Source of the DNA: Paragyromitra xinjiangensis
Lineage: Eukaryota > Ascomycota > Pezizomycetes > Pezizales > Discinaceae
DNA length: 64,000 nucleotides
NCBI GenBank assembly: GCA_038503065.1
Contig: JBCAMK010000011.1
Location: 1,674,001 to 1,738,000, forward strand
Direction of reading: 5' to 3'
The translations under genes and the position numbers were made by a program. This document shows, in pieces, positions 1 to 10,002 of the stretch. The notes beneath the pieces are model-generated. The model had not been told where the DNA came from. It saw nothing but the letters and a program-made list of their open reading frames with translations, and searched no databases. Within the stretch, counting starts at the first letter, position 1; each line of letters starts with the position of its first letter.

Positions 1-2720
1 GGGCAAATGGTGCTCTTCTCATGCGGGAGAAGTGTATGAGTAGGTCGAGAAGATGTCGATATCGCGGATGAATTTCGATGCTGAACCCTAGCAGATTTAG
101 GTGTCTCATCGTCAGGTATCACAACACTAGGCCGCTGCTGCTGTTGGTGGGTTTGAGATATCTCTTTCGATGCTACCTGAGGCGACGCAACTGATACAGG
201 TGGCGAGATTAGAGCGCCTTGATTCTCAGCCTGAATCGTCGACATCGCAGATGACGCCGACAAACCCGCAGCTGTAGACACTGTGCCTCCTGAAGACATT
301 ATCCTTGAAATCGGCGATTCATCGGTGGGCGATTGCCCCACATATGTTTGTAGAGCGTGACTATTGTTCCTCAACATCCGTGAGCTCTCATGCTCCATAC
401 GATCTTGGTCATTTTCTTCGATTCTATCCAATTCGGGCTCAATGGATCGATCTTTACTATGACCGCGTTGGAACCCGGAGTCGTTGCGACCTTTTGAAAC
501 AGACATAGTCCGAGCCGAAATCTCGCTGCCGCCAATGGGGTATAAATAATCATACTGCGGCCAATTCTGCCCAGCCTCCCCGCGCTCTTTCCATTCCTCT
601 CGACATAAGTCGCGGTATTCATCGAGAATTTTCGGATACTTTTTAATCTTCTCGTGAAGTTCGCCTAATCGTCGTAACCTTTCTTCTGCCCTAGCTTTCA
701 TCTGTTCCTGTCTTTCAGATAGTGCCTTGGAGTTCGTCCGGGATAAATTCCTGCTAATTGGGGAGCTATTTTTCCTCTCAGTAGTTGATGGTTCCTCTAT
801 TCGTGGACGAGACGCAGCCACTCCTGGCTGTGCTGGCGGGTCATCAAGATCCATTTGGTCACCGGGATCGGAAGCAAGATCTTGATGTGGGCCCCGAGAA
901 ACTGGGGAAATCGGAAGCGTTCCCCGTCCTTCAGAATCTGACCAGGAACTGCCAAAGGGAGGGACCGGAGGTAGAAACCGGGTTCTCTTGGCTTGGCGGG
1001 AATCCTCTGACATGGCTGGGTCAGGACTCTCCATGGGCGTGAGAGGCATGGGACATCCGGGCTCGGACTGTGTGTCCATGGGGCTTTCCATTTCAATTTG
1101 CTGATGGCTGTAGACCCGACGGCAATCGGTTTCCGCCCTTAAAATTGGGAAATGAGAAAATGAAAGTCCTTCAGGAACAAAAACCCATCCTTTGCAGGGA
1201 TACGAGAGGGAAAGGAGGCCAGCCTGGGGAAAATCCGAGGTATACAATACCAAATTGGCACCACAAACTGGAATCAACACTATTTCTTTTTTTTGAAGAG
1301 ATACCGCACAAACCTGCTCCAAACCGGCACCAGTGGCAAGCTCAAAAAAAACGGATGTTGATTCCAATTTGTAAGCGTACCTCTTCGGTACTGTGCATCC
1401 GAATTCATACCCAAGGGCGAAATAACATGAAGAACTTGAACATAAACGTACCTTTTCAAGAACTCATCCAATTCTGCTCCTCTCGTCCCATGTTTCTTTT
1501 TTAGATGATTTCGAAAATTGTCCAACCTCCAAAAGATCTTCCCGTTCCCCCGGCAATGATCATATACGCAATCGTAACCAACAGCGCCTCGACCACTGTT
1601 TCTCTTGTGAACCGAGTTCATATGTCGATCTCTATCGTTCGCGGAGGTAAAACCCTGGGTTTGGCGTTTGCAGCCTGGTATATGACACCTGAACGGTTTT
1701 GTGTGTTTCATATGATGTTTCCTTCAATAACCGCGGGGGAATAAAAAGGCCAACAGCCCGGAAAGACTCAGAATCAGTTATTATTTTCTCCTCCCTTTTT
1801 TTGTTCTTTTGAGTGTTTAGAGCGACTAGATGTGGCCCAACCTAATGTGCAGGGTTAATTTTAGTGTTTTGTGCACCCATTGACCCTACACACTGAGTTG
1901 GGTCACATTCAGTCTGTCTTTTCTTTCTCTCCTTCTCTCCTCCGGGGTTCAATTTCCAATAACCCGGGGACCTCTGCTTCTCACTACCCTAATTTCAATA
2001 ACGGACTGTTTGCTCTTACCGTAATAATGAATCGCACTTGAACGCCATTTTACACGTCCTGCAGATGAATTGCCTTAGGTACACCTGCGAGACGCTGCTT
2101 CCTGCCTGGCTATGTGTGTCGCAGACCCCACTAGTAAATTCCGACTCGCCCTGATCGGAGCACATCTCCGTATTGACCTCGGAATCGTTGACATTGCTGA
2201 TAGAGTCCTGGAAAGAGTAAGTCGTTTCTGAGGTGGGGCTCATCTGTGCCGGCGATGTGAGACCCGATCTATTCCGGTTACCAAGTCCATGACTGCTAAT
2301 GTTGTAAGGGTTGGGACGAAGGAAGTCTGAGTATTCAGCAGTAGCTAAAGATGGTGGAGCATAATCCGAGGGTCTCGGATAATGGATTGTGGGTGAGAGA
2401 GTTAAGGGATGTTTTTGGCCTTGTTTATGTGTTGTCCAAGGTTCGTCGGATGAATGAATAAACTGTGTGATAGCGGGGGGCGCGGAAGTCCTAATAGGTG
2501 ACTCCGGGGAATAGCTAGAGGGGTATGGGGTGTGTGGTGCGGGCGGTATAGGTGGGCCGCGTGGACGACGCAGGTCCCCGAATACAGATTCGATAGATGG
2601 GAGAATGTTTCCCGGCGCATGACGACGGTAATGTGGGGAATGAGGGTGCGTCTGAGGAGACCTTGATAGTCTGAAATGATCTCCTCCCATTCTTTCCGTG
2701 AAATGAGGTATCATACTCAT
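1..2720 (-). CDS. C2H2 zinc-finger protein, 3' end cut by window edge
   Basis: Probable sequence-specific DNA-binding regulator in the nucleus. I read three exons on the minus strand: 2720-2020, 1721-1452 and 1137-1 (continuing off the window). The introns are 1722-2019 (GTAAGA...AAG) and 1138-1451 (GTACGT...AAG after a pyrimidine tract), and all phases agree. About 702 residues are visible. Residues 1-215 are Ser/Pro/His-rich and disordered-looking. Three C2H2 fingers follow at about 219-310: FICRTCKMAFKCDSLLRK-H...H, split by intron 1 after the LLR motif; FRCHIPGC...RDRHMNSVH; and YDCVYDHC...FRNHLKKKH. Downstream is a low-complexity region plus a charged helix (SERQEQMKARAEERLRR) and a segment around GQNWPQYDYLYPIGG. 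The start is the first ATG of the open frame (MSMIPHF). Finger identity is clear from the sequence; target genes cannot be inferred. The exon 3 acceptor was chosen because it keeps one continuous frame to the edge. Confidence 0.85.
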
Positions 2721-5598
2721 GGCTTTTCAATACATGCAATACCAAGTATGATCGCTGGAATCACAAAACAGAAGTCAGCATTCAGATCGTGGGGATATGA
2801 GTAGGGCAGGAATATAGAAGCGTAAATGAAATCAGCAAATCGAAAATTCTGCAGCCCAAGGGAATCTTGATATCCAGATTAAAGAAATAAAGTAGTGATT
2901 CTGAGCGTACGTATACGCAAAAGCCACACACAAGAAAAAAGAACTTCCTTCTATAAAATGAGAAATAATGATGACCAATTACGCTCGAGCCCTTACCTTG
3001 TTTTTTTATCAAGGAGAAGATCTGTATATTCAGTAGATATCTAAGACCCGACGATGAGTTCGACTATATCTTGGGTGTCATGCAAACTAGCCCTCTTGCT
3101 CTGTTTCAGTCAGCCAGAGCTCAAACCAATTCCCAACGTCCAAATAGCCAAAACCAAGCTAGTAAACACTCACAAGCGGGGAACCTTAACGCGACAGCAG
3201 GTAGGCGCAGACGAAGTCAACAATGCACGGAAAGACTGAGGTGTCGAGAGAGAGGGGGTGGGGGGGGGTTGCTTTGGGGGGGGGCTCAAGGTTCAAGGCG
3301 GTTCAAGGGACGGTCCGTGGCGACTGTACAGAGATCATGTCGGCACCATCGATCTACCTACAACGTAGACACACTCTTGCAAGTGAAAGTGCTTGAGCAA
3401 AGACTGCTCAATAGTATACGAAGTCGGATCATACGTCGTCGTCCAGCAGCCCGGTTCCAGTTCAGGCCAGAAGGTTAGAGGACCTACCGGCGGCGGTTCG
3501 CCAGGCAGGCATGTACGTCGACGTTAATACTCGGACAAGGGTCTCGCTTGAGGTGGTCGGTCGTGTCTCACGTTCGCGATTGCTGCCCCCATGCGGTGCG
3601 ATCCAACTCTGGGCAGTGGGCGCATGCGCACCCTGACGCACCTTTTCTCTCCTCATTGGACGCCCTGACAAGGCAGCAGTCTCAAGATTTCCCCCAACGT
3701 TGCACCTGTGCGCAGTTATGGGTTTCCTTCCGCTCGCCTTATAAATAAATAAAATCCTCCTTGGCTGACTTCCCGTCACATAACGTCTCCAAATTGTTTA
3801 AGTATGGAAGGTCCATACCGGTTTGTTGTGGAGGTGCGCAGAAACAACTCTTTGGAAACACGCCTGGGAACACACTTCGCACATGTTATGTGTTGTGTGC
3901 TGCGTTCAAACATCAGTCCTTCCAATTTACAAGCACGTACTTATCTCGCGGATATCTACCAACCATTACCTTCTCACTATCGCTCGCTCCATACATCGTG
4001 CCCTATTCAGAGCCCAGCCCCGTTGCGAACCGCATTAGATTCTTATGTTTCGTTCGTTTGCAGCAACCGGAGCTAGCCGCTGTCGGGTGGGCCAGGCCAC
4101 TTCATGGTGCCGATCAGCAGAAATATCATGATTATATTCTCAGCGCAGCAAGAAACATCTGGGATCAAACAGCTGAGCCATTTACATGGTTATGTTCCTC
4201 AGGGGCTATTGGTGAGAGGGAGGCAAGCCGTAAAATGGCTCAGGGTTAGGGTTAATTGATTTATAATTTGCCCTGATCCGTAACATTAAAATGAAGGGGA
4301 GTGGAAAGAAGGAAAGAAACTTTAGACATACATATGCGGCTGCTTCGAAAAAAACGATTTAAAAATTCTGGCCAAGCTGAACCTTGACATCATGTGAGCA
4401 GACATCACACGTTGTCACTCGATCTAACCAATCACAACATCTCAGGTCCCACTCGGACTTTGAGTAGACTCGAACAGGTCTCGCAATCTACTACCGAACG
4501 GGCGGGCGAGTGCTTTTCTATGACCTGCTCCAGTATCAGGAAAGAACTTCACTGGTTAGGTCCAAGCCCCCAAACGTTATGGTTATTGGTTTCCCGTTGC
4601 CACTGGCCGCAGAGACGTGTATATATACGGTCGGATAAAGGCGTAAAACACGGCCATCGGCGGCATCCTGCAACGTGTATTTGACAGCAGAAAACGGGCT
4701 ATTAGTCCTCGTGACGGCAAAATTACGACCAGTCACTAGTACTCACTGCACCCCGAAAACACCGATTTGCGATGAAAGGAATTACCGTGTGCGCAAAACT
4801 TCCGATTACTTCCATTGTACCAAGTACCGTTTATTCTCTACCCATTTCGCTTGATATATATTATGTAACCATAGGCTAGAGGCAATCGAATAGAACTGCA
4901 TTTGAGCCGGATCAGGTAAGAGAGGTCAAAACAGCCAGAAGGCCCAATCATTCATTCGTATCAACATCAAAACACGAAACATGATAGTCGGAAAGAGAAG
5001 AGACCTGAATTGCAGCTCAAATCAACCCAATTCCTCCACAGTAGAAGGGAACGGAAAGGGAAAAGGAAAAGAAAAGGGGAAGGGGAAAGTAGAAGATAAT
5101 TGAAAAACGCTACCAAACAAGCTCAAAAGAAGCAGCAAAGAAACTAGGTAAGAATAAAGACTAGCCTATACCCCGAAACCAAATAAAAAACCCCTGACAG
5201 AACGGAAACTAAACCTTGAAACAAGCATCTTAACCCTTGAACTTCCACTCAAACGGTCTCCTTTTTCAAAATATTACATAAGAACAGCAATTCCTTGGAC
5301 GTGCGTAGCCAAAAAGAGACAAGAAAAAAGAACGAAAGCATACAACGAAGGAGAAGAAAAAGAACTAGAAACAAAAAGAGGATATCATATATATCTGATT
5401 CCAGTTCCTGATGATTTTGCTAAAATTGGGGTAAAAAAACGAAAGAAACGGACCCAATACCCCCCCACACTCCAAAGATATCAGATAAAGAATCATGAGT
5501 CAAAAAAAATCAAAAAATCAAAAAATCAAAAAGAAAACATTTCGCTCGCCCGCCACTACTCAGTGCTCGTTTTTCTATCAGCCCAACCAAATCCCTGC
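2721..5598. other. intergenic region, no gene recognised
   Basis: This spacer lies between two minus-strand C2H2 genes. It holds the upstream region of the left gene and the 3' flank of the right gene. There are G-runs at about 3248-3288, a purine-rich stretch at about 5035-5100, and a short 8-bp tandem repeat of the TCAAAAAA type at 5500-5533. Open frames of 60 to 160 codons occur (for example 3761-4249, plus), but they show no domain, no good start context and no coding-like composition. I do not call them genes. Confidence 0.6.
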
Positions 5599-8500
5599 TC
5601 ATCTTGACAGGTATCTCATGAATTGATTTTCCGTCGGATCCATCGGCGCCATCTCTACCACCTCCATCATCGCCATCGGAATCTCAGTCCCCCCCGCATA
5701 GAGCGGGAACTGGCCGTTGTTGTTCTCGATCAGGCCGTGCGTCAACCCATGCGCCGTTGCTGCCACTTGGTTATGTACTTGCCCAACCCCGACCCCAATA
5801 TTCCCCCGCACCTGCCCAGACGCTTGCCCGTAGGCATAATAACTTGGTTGCGGCTGCTGGACATGCAGATGCTGTTGCCCTGGCAGCCCGGCGGTTATAC
5901 GTTGAGAAGGGCTGTGCTGAAGTTGGTGGTGGGAGTATGTTGGTGATGGTGAGTACCCGCCATTGACAGATGTTGCTCGTGGTTGTGTTGCAGAGGCAGG
6001 GCTAGGGTACAATTCGTGCCCACCGGGGTATTCAAAGGACTGGTTAAGTGCTGAATGAAGCCCAGGATGAACGTTATGGGCATTGCGAATGTTCTGTTCA
6101 GGGCTGTAGCCCACATTTCCTGGTGCCATGCTGTTATTGCCCGCGGCGTACTGAGAGATACGAGAGGGGGGTTGGACGCCGAACTGGTGCTCCAGTGGTA
6201 GGTGCGGTGAGTTGCGTGAGGACGTCTGCTGCATTGGGTGTACGTTGTAATTTGCATTGGAGCTCGTATATTGTGGGAAAATTTCTTCTTCGTACTCTCC
6301 ATCCGCAGATTGCTGCTGTTGAGGCATACCGCCAGAAAAATCAATATCCATATCGGTTGGCAACTGCACAGGCTGCACCTTCGGCATAGGTGCAACAGGA
6401 GCGACACCTGACCTAGATGCTTTGTTGCTAGGTGACTTCATACTCGTTGGCACAACCGAGTCATCCGTGATAAGGTCCAGCACCGGTAACGAAATGGTCT
6501 CCATATGCCTCGCTAAATGCACAGTCAACTTCTTCCATGTTGGACAAACATTCCCACAAAACCTGCACTTTTCCTCCGAAGGTAGCTTGTTTGTTATCTT
6601 ATGGCAGTCATCTACAATCTGCCACACTCTATCAAAATCTTCTTGAGTCGGTGCACCGTCCACACCCGCAACAGCCTTATTCTTCCCCTTTTTCCCTCCA
6701 GGGCCAGCTTTGCCAGCCGCTTTAGCGGCGGCTTTTTGAGCTTTGAGCTTTGGCTCTGCCATCTTGTGTTCACGAACCAGATGCTGAACGAAATTGTCCT
6801 TGCGGAAACAAGTGTGTGTGCAGTCAGGTATGTTGCAAGTCCACCATTCGAGGTGTCTATGGCGTTCGTTCTCGTGGCGAACCCAGTCAGCCTTTCGTTT
6901 GAAGGATTTGGGTTCGGTACATTCGGGGAAAGTGCATGTGAAGGGATGGACGTCTTCGTGCACGTGCTTTGTCCAGTCTGAGGGCTTTGTAAACTTTTTG
7001 ACCTTGAAGCAGATGGGGCACTCAAATTCTGCTGGAAGCCTGGAAACTGGGGGTTGTGGGACTCCCGGAGGAAATTGTGTTGCAGCTACTTTACCCTCTG
7101 TGGGAGAGTGGTCTCCAGCTGTTTCATCCGATGAGTATGCTAATGGTTCGATAAGTATCAATCCAGCCTGGGCAATGTCCGAGAAGTGGAAACGGGAATA
7201 AGTCAGGAACTCACTTTCGCCCTCATAGCTCCCTGTAGATATACCCCTCTTATGCCCATTTCCTTCTTCCTGTCCACCGGCACCAATAGCGCCCACGCTA
7301 CCTCTACACTTCGCTCCATTTCCACATCTACCACTATTCTTGGTAGCAGCTAGGTGCTTTTGCCTATGGTCCACAAGCTTCTTATACCTTTTCCCTTGCT
7401 CGTGTACAATTCTATCTACCAGCTTCGGCGGTAGTCCTGGAGTCCTCTCCCTAACATGTCCCGCAAATCCCTCTGCATTTGGCGTAATATTCAGCTTTGG
7501 TAGCTTGGTCCCCGGCGTAACTCCCCCAGAAGTAGCGGCTAGAATAGCCTCATTTTCGTGGTCATCCATATCATCATCGTCATCGTCATACCCGTCATGT
7601 CTATGCGGATCAGGTGGGCTCAACAGGTTTTGTTTCACGTCTGCAATGCCTCTCTGCCTTGACTCCTCTCCAAATGTAAAGCTTGGCTTCAACTTGCTTC
7701 CTGCGCTGCTACCACTACCAACGGGAGATTTAATTGGTACTGCTGGGGGTCCACCGTATTGGCCGAGTAGGCCGACTATTCCAAAGGCTGGTTTGCTGTT
7801 TTTTTGTAGCCTTGGACCTGTGATGAGTTCGCTTTTGGATCGGGGCCGCCGCAGCGCCTGCATTACTCCAGCACCCATCCCTAACCCAGTAGGTCTTTTT
7901 TCGGGTGGAGAGGGGCTTGTAGGCTTGCTAGTGATGTGTGCGGAGCTCTGGCCAATGCCCGCGCCGATGCCCGCCATTTGCGCGAATGCGCTGGGAACAC
8001 TCGTCACTGTCGTATCAACCTTCAGGCTCACCTTGGTCCAGGATTTACTGGGTTTTGGTGGTCCAAAGGAGGTTGCCGAAGCAAGTGATGATGCGGTAGA
8101 ATCTCCTCTCCTTCTCGTTGGTGTATCTGAATCGCCCAAACTTGATTTCTCGTTGTCGTTCTCACTCTCCTTCTCCTTCCCTTTATCGCCAGCATTACTA
8201 AACCCCCTCTTCAGGCTATTCTTCACCATATTCCCCCAAATACTGGGTCGCCTCTGGTGCGTAGATTCCTTCTCTTTATCTTTGTCCCTCCCAAAACTCA
8301 ATCTTTTCAGAAGCCCTGATTCTACTAGTGTTTTATCGGCGTCGCCGGCGCTCAGCCTTCGGCTCCTACTCGCCTGGCTTCCAAATGTCGCTACTCTTGA
8401 GGCAGTCTCGATGTTTTCCGCATACGCCTGGAACTTCATTATTGCTGCGTTAGCAGTGTGGGGTTGATTTTTCATCGCGATCCTTGCACCTCTCATGACG

Positions 8501-10002
8501 GGGCCGACAGTATCATGCCATGGATGTGCAGAATAAAATTGTCTCGGTTTTGGGAAGTATGCAGGATCGTTTTCAAGACGTCTTTGCTCCTCCTCTTCCT
8601 CTAACTCTGACTTCTTCAGCTCGCCTTCTGTCGGAGGAGCTTCAGAAGTGTTCATAGACTCATCGTCGCCCAGAACATTATCTAAACTCCCCTCATTAAA
8701 TGAGGACGCAACTGAGCTGTCTTCATCTGAGGAATCGATATCGTCGTCATCTATCATCAATACCCCCGTACGATTCCCTACGCTGCTCTCACCCGGCGTC
8801 ACCGCTGCCATAGCTGGGGCAAGGTCTATACTTGATGAGTCTCCCTTTACCCTAAGATCCGAAAAACTCTTCGCCCGCCCTCTCTTCGGCGTCTTTACCT
8901 TCAACCCTCCCACTCTCCCGACACTTGACACAGATCTCCCTCGAGAATGTTTCCCTTCCTTCTTGGATGCATCCGTATTCCTCTTCAGCCAGTCTTCAAT
9001 CTCAGCCTTTTTAACATCCAATGCTTGCTGTATCGACTGCTCCTTCAAGTTGAACGGTAACTCCCCGGAATTCCCTAGTACGGAACGCATGGTTGGATTG
9101 ATCCCGCCTGACCATGCTCCATCTTCACCGCGCTTGACCGTTAGACTTTCCATCCCCGTGATGCCTTCTGCTGGTTGATCTGAGGATGTGGATGTACCGC
9201 CGCTGTTGAATGATAATGGAGTAGGGTGCACGTTTATCCCCATACCATTCCCGCCGTTCACACTATGTGTAGGTGTGAATTGCTCCACCTTGACAATTGG
9301 GCTCCCTTGCATCCCGCTTCCGCCACTAGCACCTGGCACTGTCAAACTTGTGGACGTCATCCCCTTTGGACTTGGAGATTTAGTAGCTCTCGGACTCAAC
9401 GGATATCTCCCACCAGTGGCAGCGGGGTGGGCTGAAAAAGGGCCTACTCCATCGCCAACCTCATAAACATCGTCGACCGCTAACGGTGGCATCTCGACCT
9501 CTTCGAAATCTGGCGTCGTGTGTTCCGCAAATCCGTCGCCGTACGCATCATGCATATCCACCGTGGGACTCCCATCGTTACTGAGAAAACTCGGTGCATT
9601 GGGTGAGAAATGCGATGACCCCCCAGTAGAGAAGGAGTTTTGCATGTTATGTGTGTGGGCGTGTGAGTAATAATAATTGCTAGTCGTCGTGCTGCTCTGC
9701 GGCGATACTACTGACAATGCGGGTGAGTGGCCTTGCACTAATGTAGATCTTTCTATTGGCAACAGTGAGGGTGAGGCAGGTCTTTTGGTCCCTGATGAGG
9801 TGGGAGGAACGGCAGGAAGTGCTGGCTGATAGGGCTGTGAGAGTGAGGGGCTGCCGCCAGAGGCGTCGAGTGAGAAAAGTGATGCGTCGAAGGATTTTGA
9901 TGGTCGGGGAGGTGCAGAAGATATGGGTGTTGGGTATGGGCTGTTATGAGATCTGTAGTTGGGGGGCGTTCGGGAGGAGGGTTTATTTGTTGAGGGCGCC
10001 AT
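5599..10002 (-). CDS. large C2H2 zinc-finger protein
   Basis: Probable nuclear DNA-binding protein of about 1442 residues if spliced, or 1467 if the open frame is read straight through. The ATG at 10002 opens MAPSTNKPSS. The first ~490 residues are Ser/Pro/Gly-rich. An acidic run (DDDDDDMDDHE) and a conserved-looking core (VDRIVHEQGKRYKKLVDHRQ) follow. Near residues 990-1080 lie three C2H2 units: FECPICFKVKKF...H..H; FTCTFPECTEPKSFKRKADW-RH..H; and WTCNIPDCTHTCFRKDNFVQH..H. A Lys/Gly-rich linker that could serve as a nuclear localisation signal comes next. A fourth unit (CRFCGNVCPTWKKLTVHLARH) lies near 1145. The C-terminus is Gln/His/Asn-rich. A likely 75-nt in-frame intron sits at 7140-7214, which would remove a hydrophobic stretch that looks unlike its surroundings. 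The fingers are certain, the biological role is not. The long plus-strand frame at 7340-8467 is its antisense shadow. Confidence 0.88.
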   Translation of the reverse strand: MAPSTNKPSSRTPPNYRSHNSPYPTPISSAPPRPSKSFDASLFSLDASGGSPSLSQPYQPALPAVPPTSSGTKRPASPSLLPIERSTLVQGHSPALSVVSPQSSTTTSNYYYSHAHTHNMQNSFSTGGSSHFSPNAPSFLSNDGSPTVDMHDAYGDGFAEHTTPDFEEVEMPPLAVDDVYEVGDGVGPFSAHPAATGGRYPLSPRATKSPSPKGMTSTSLTVPGASGGSGMQGSPIVKVEQFTPTHSVNGGNGMGINVHPTPLSFNSGGTSTSSDQPAEGITGMESLTVKRGEDGAWSGGINPTMRSVLGNSGELPFNLKEQSIQQALDVKKAEIEDWLKRNTDASKKEGKHSRGRSVSSVGRVGGLKVKTPKRGRAKSFSDLRVKGDSSSIDLAPAMAAVTPGESSVGNRTGVLMIDDDDIDSSDEDSSVASSFNEGSLDNVLGDDESMNTSEAPPTEGELKKSELEEEEEQRRLENDPAYFPKPRQFYSAHPWHDTVGPVMRGARIAMKNQPHTANAAIMKFQAYAENIETASRVATFGSQASRSRRLSAGDADKTLVESGLLKRLSFGRDKDKEKESTHQRRPSIWGNMVKNSLKRGFSNAGDKGKEKESENDNEKSSLGDSDTPTRRRGDSTASSLASATSFGPPKPSKSWTKVSLKVDTTVTSVPSAFAQMAGIGAGIGQSSAHITSKPTSPSPPEKRPTGLGMGAGVMQALRRPRSKSELITGPRLQKNSKPAFGIVGLLGQYGGPPAVPIKSPVGSGSSAGSKLKPSFTFGEESRQRGIADVKQNLLSPPDPHRHDGYDDDDDDMDDHENEAILAATSGGVTPGTKLPKLNITPNAEGFAGHVRERTPGLPPKLVDRIVHEQGKRYKKLVDHRQKHLAATKNSGRCGNGAKCRGSVGAIGAGGQEEGNGHKRGISTGSYEGESEFLTYSRFHFSDIAQAGLILIEPLAYSSDETAGDHSPTEGKVAATQFPPGVPQPPVSRLPAEFECPICFKVKKFTKPSDWTKHVHEDVHPFTCTFPECTEPKSFKRKADWVRHENERHRHLEWWTCNIPDCTHTCFRKDNFVQHLVREHKMAEPKLKAQKAAAKAAGKAGPGGKKGKNKAVAGVDGAPTQEDFDRVWQIVDDCHKITNKLPSEEKCRFCGNVCPTWKKLTVHLARHMETISLPVLDLITDDSVVPTSMKSPSNKASRSGVAPVAPMPKVQPVQLPTDMDIDFSGGMPQQQQSADGEYEEEIFPQYTSSNANYNVHPMQQTSSRNSPHLPLEHQFGVQPPSRISQYAAGNNSMAPGNVGYSPEQNIRNAHNVHPGLHSALNQSFEYPGGHELYPSPASATQPRATSVNGGYSPSPTYSHHQLQHSPSQRITAGLPGQQHLHVQQPQPSYYAYGQASGQVRGNIGVGVGQVHNQVAATAHGLTHGLIENNNGQFPLYAGGTEIPMAMMEVVEMAPMDPTENQFMRYLSR
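7140..7214 (-). other. candidate in-frame intron of 75 nt in the large C2H2 gene
   Basis: On the minus strand the sequence runs from GTGAGT at 7214 to TTAG at 7140. The length is a multiple of three and the reading frame has no stop, so an ORF finder reads through it. The 25 residues it would encode include a hydrophobic run (IAQAGLILIEPLAYSS) that is out of character with the charged, polar flanks. Splicing joins GEGE-type sequence directly to YSSDETAGDHSP. The donor is close to consensus, but I do not see a perfect CTAAC branch point. Confidence 0.6.

Noticed and set aside
7340..8467. 375-codon plus-strand open frame
   Set aside because: It lies wholly antisense to the conserved large C2H2 gene, and its Ser/Leu/Phe-rich make-up is what the reverse of Ser/Glu/Lys codons gives.
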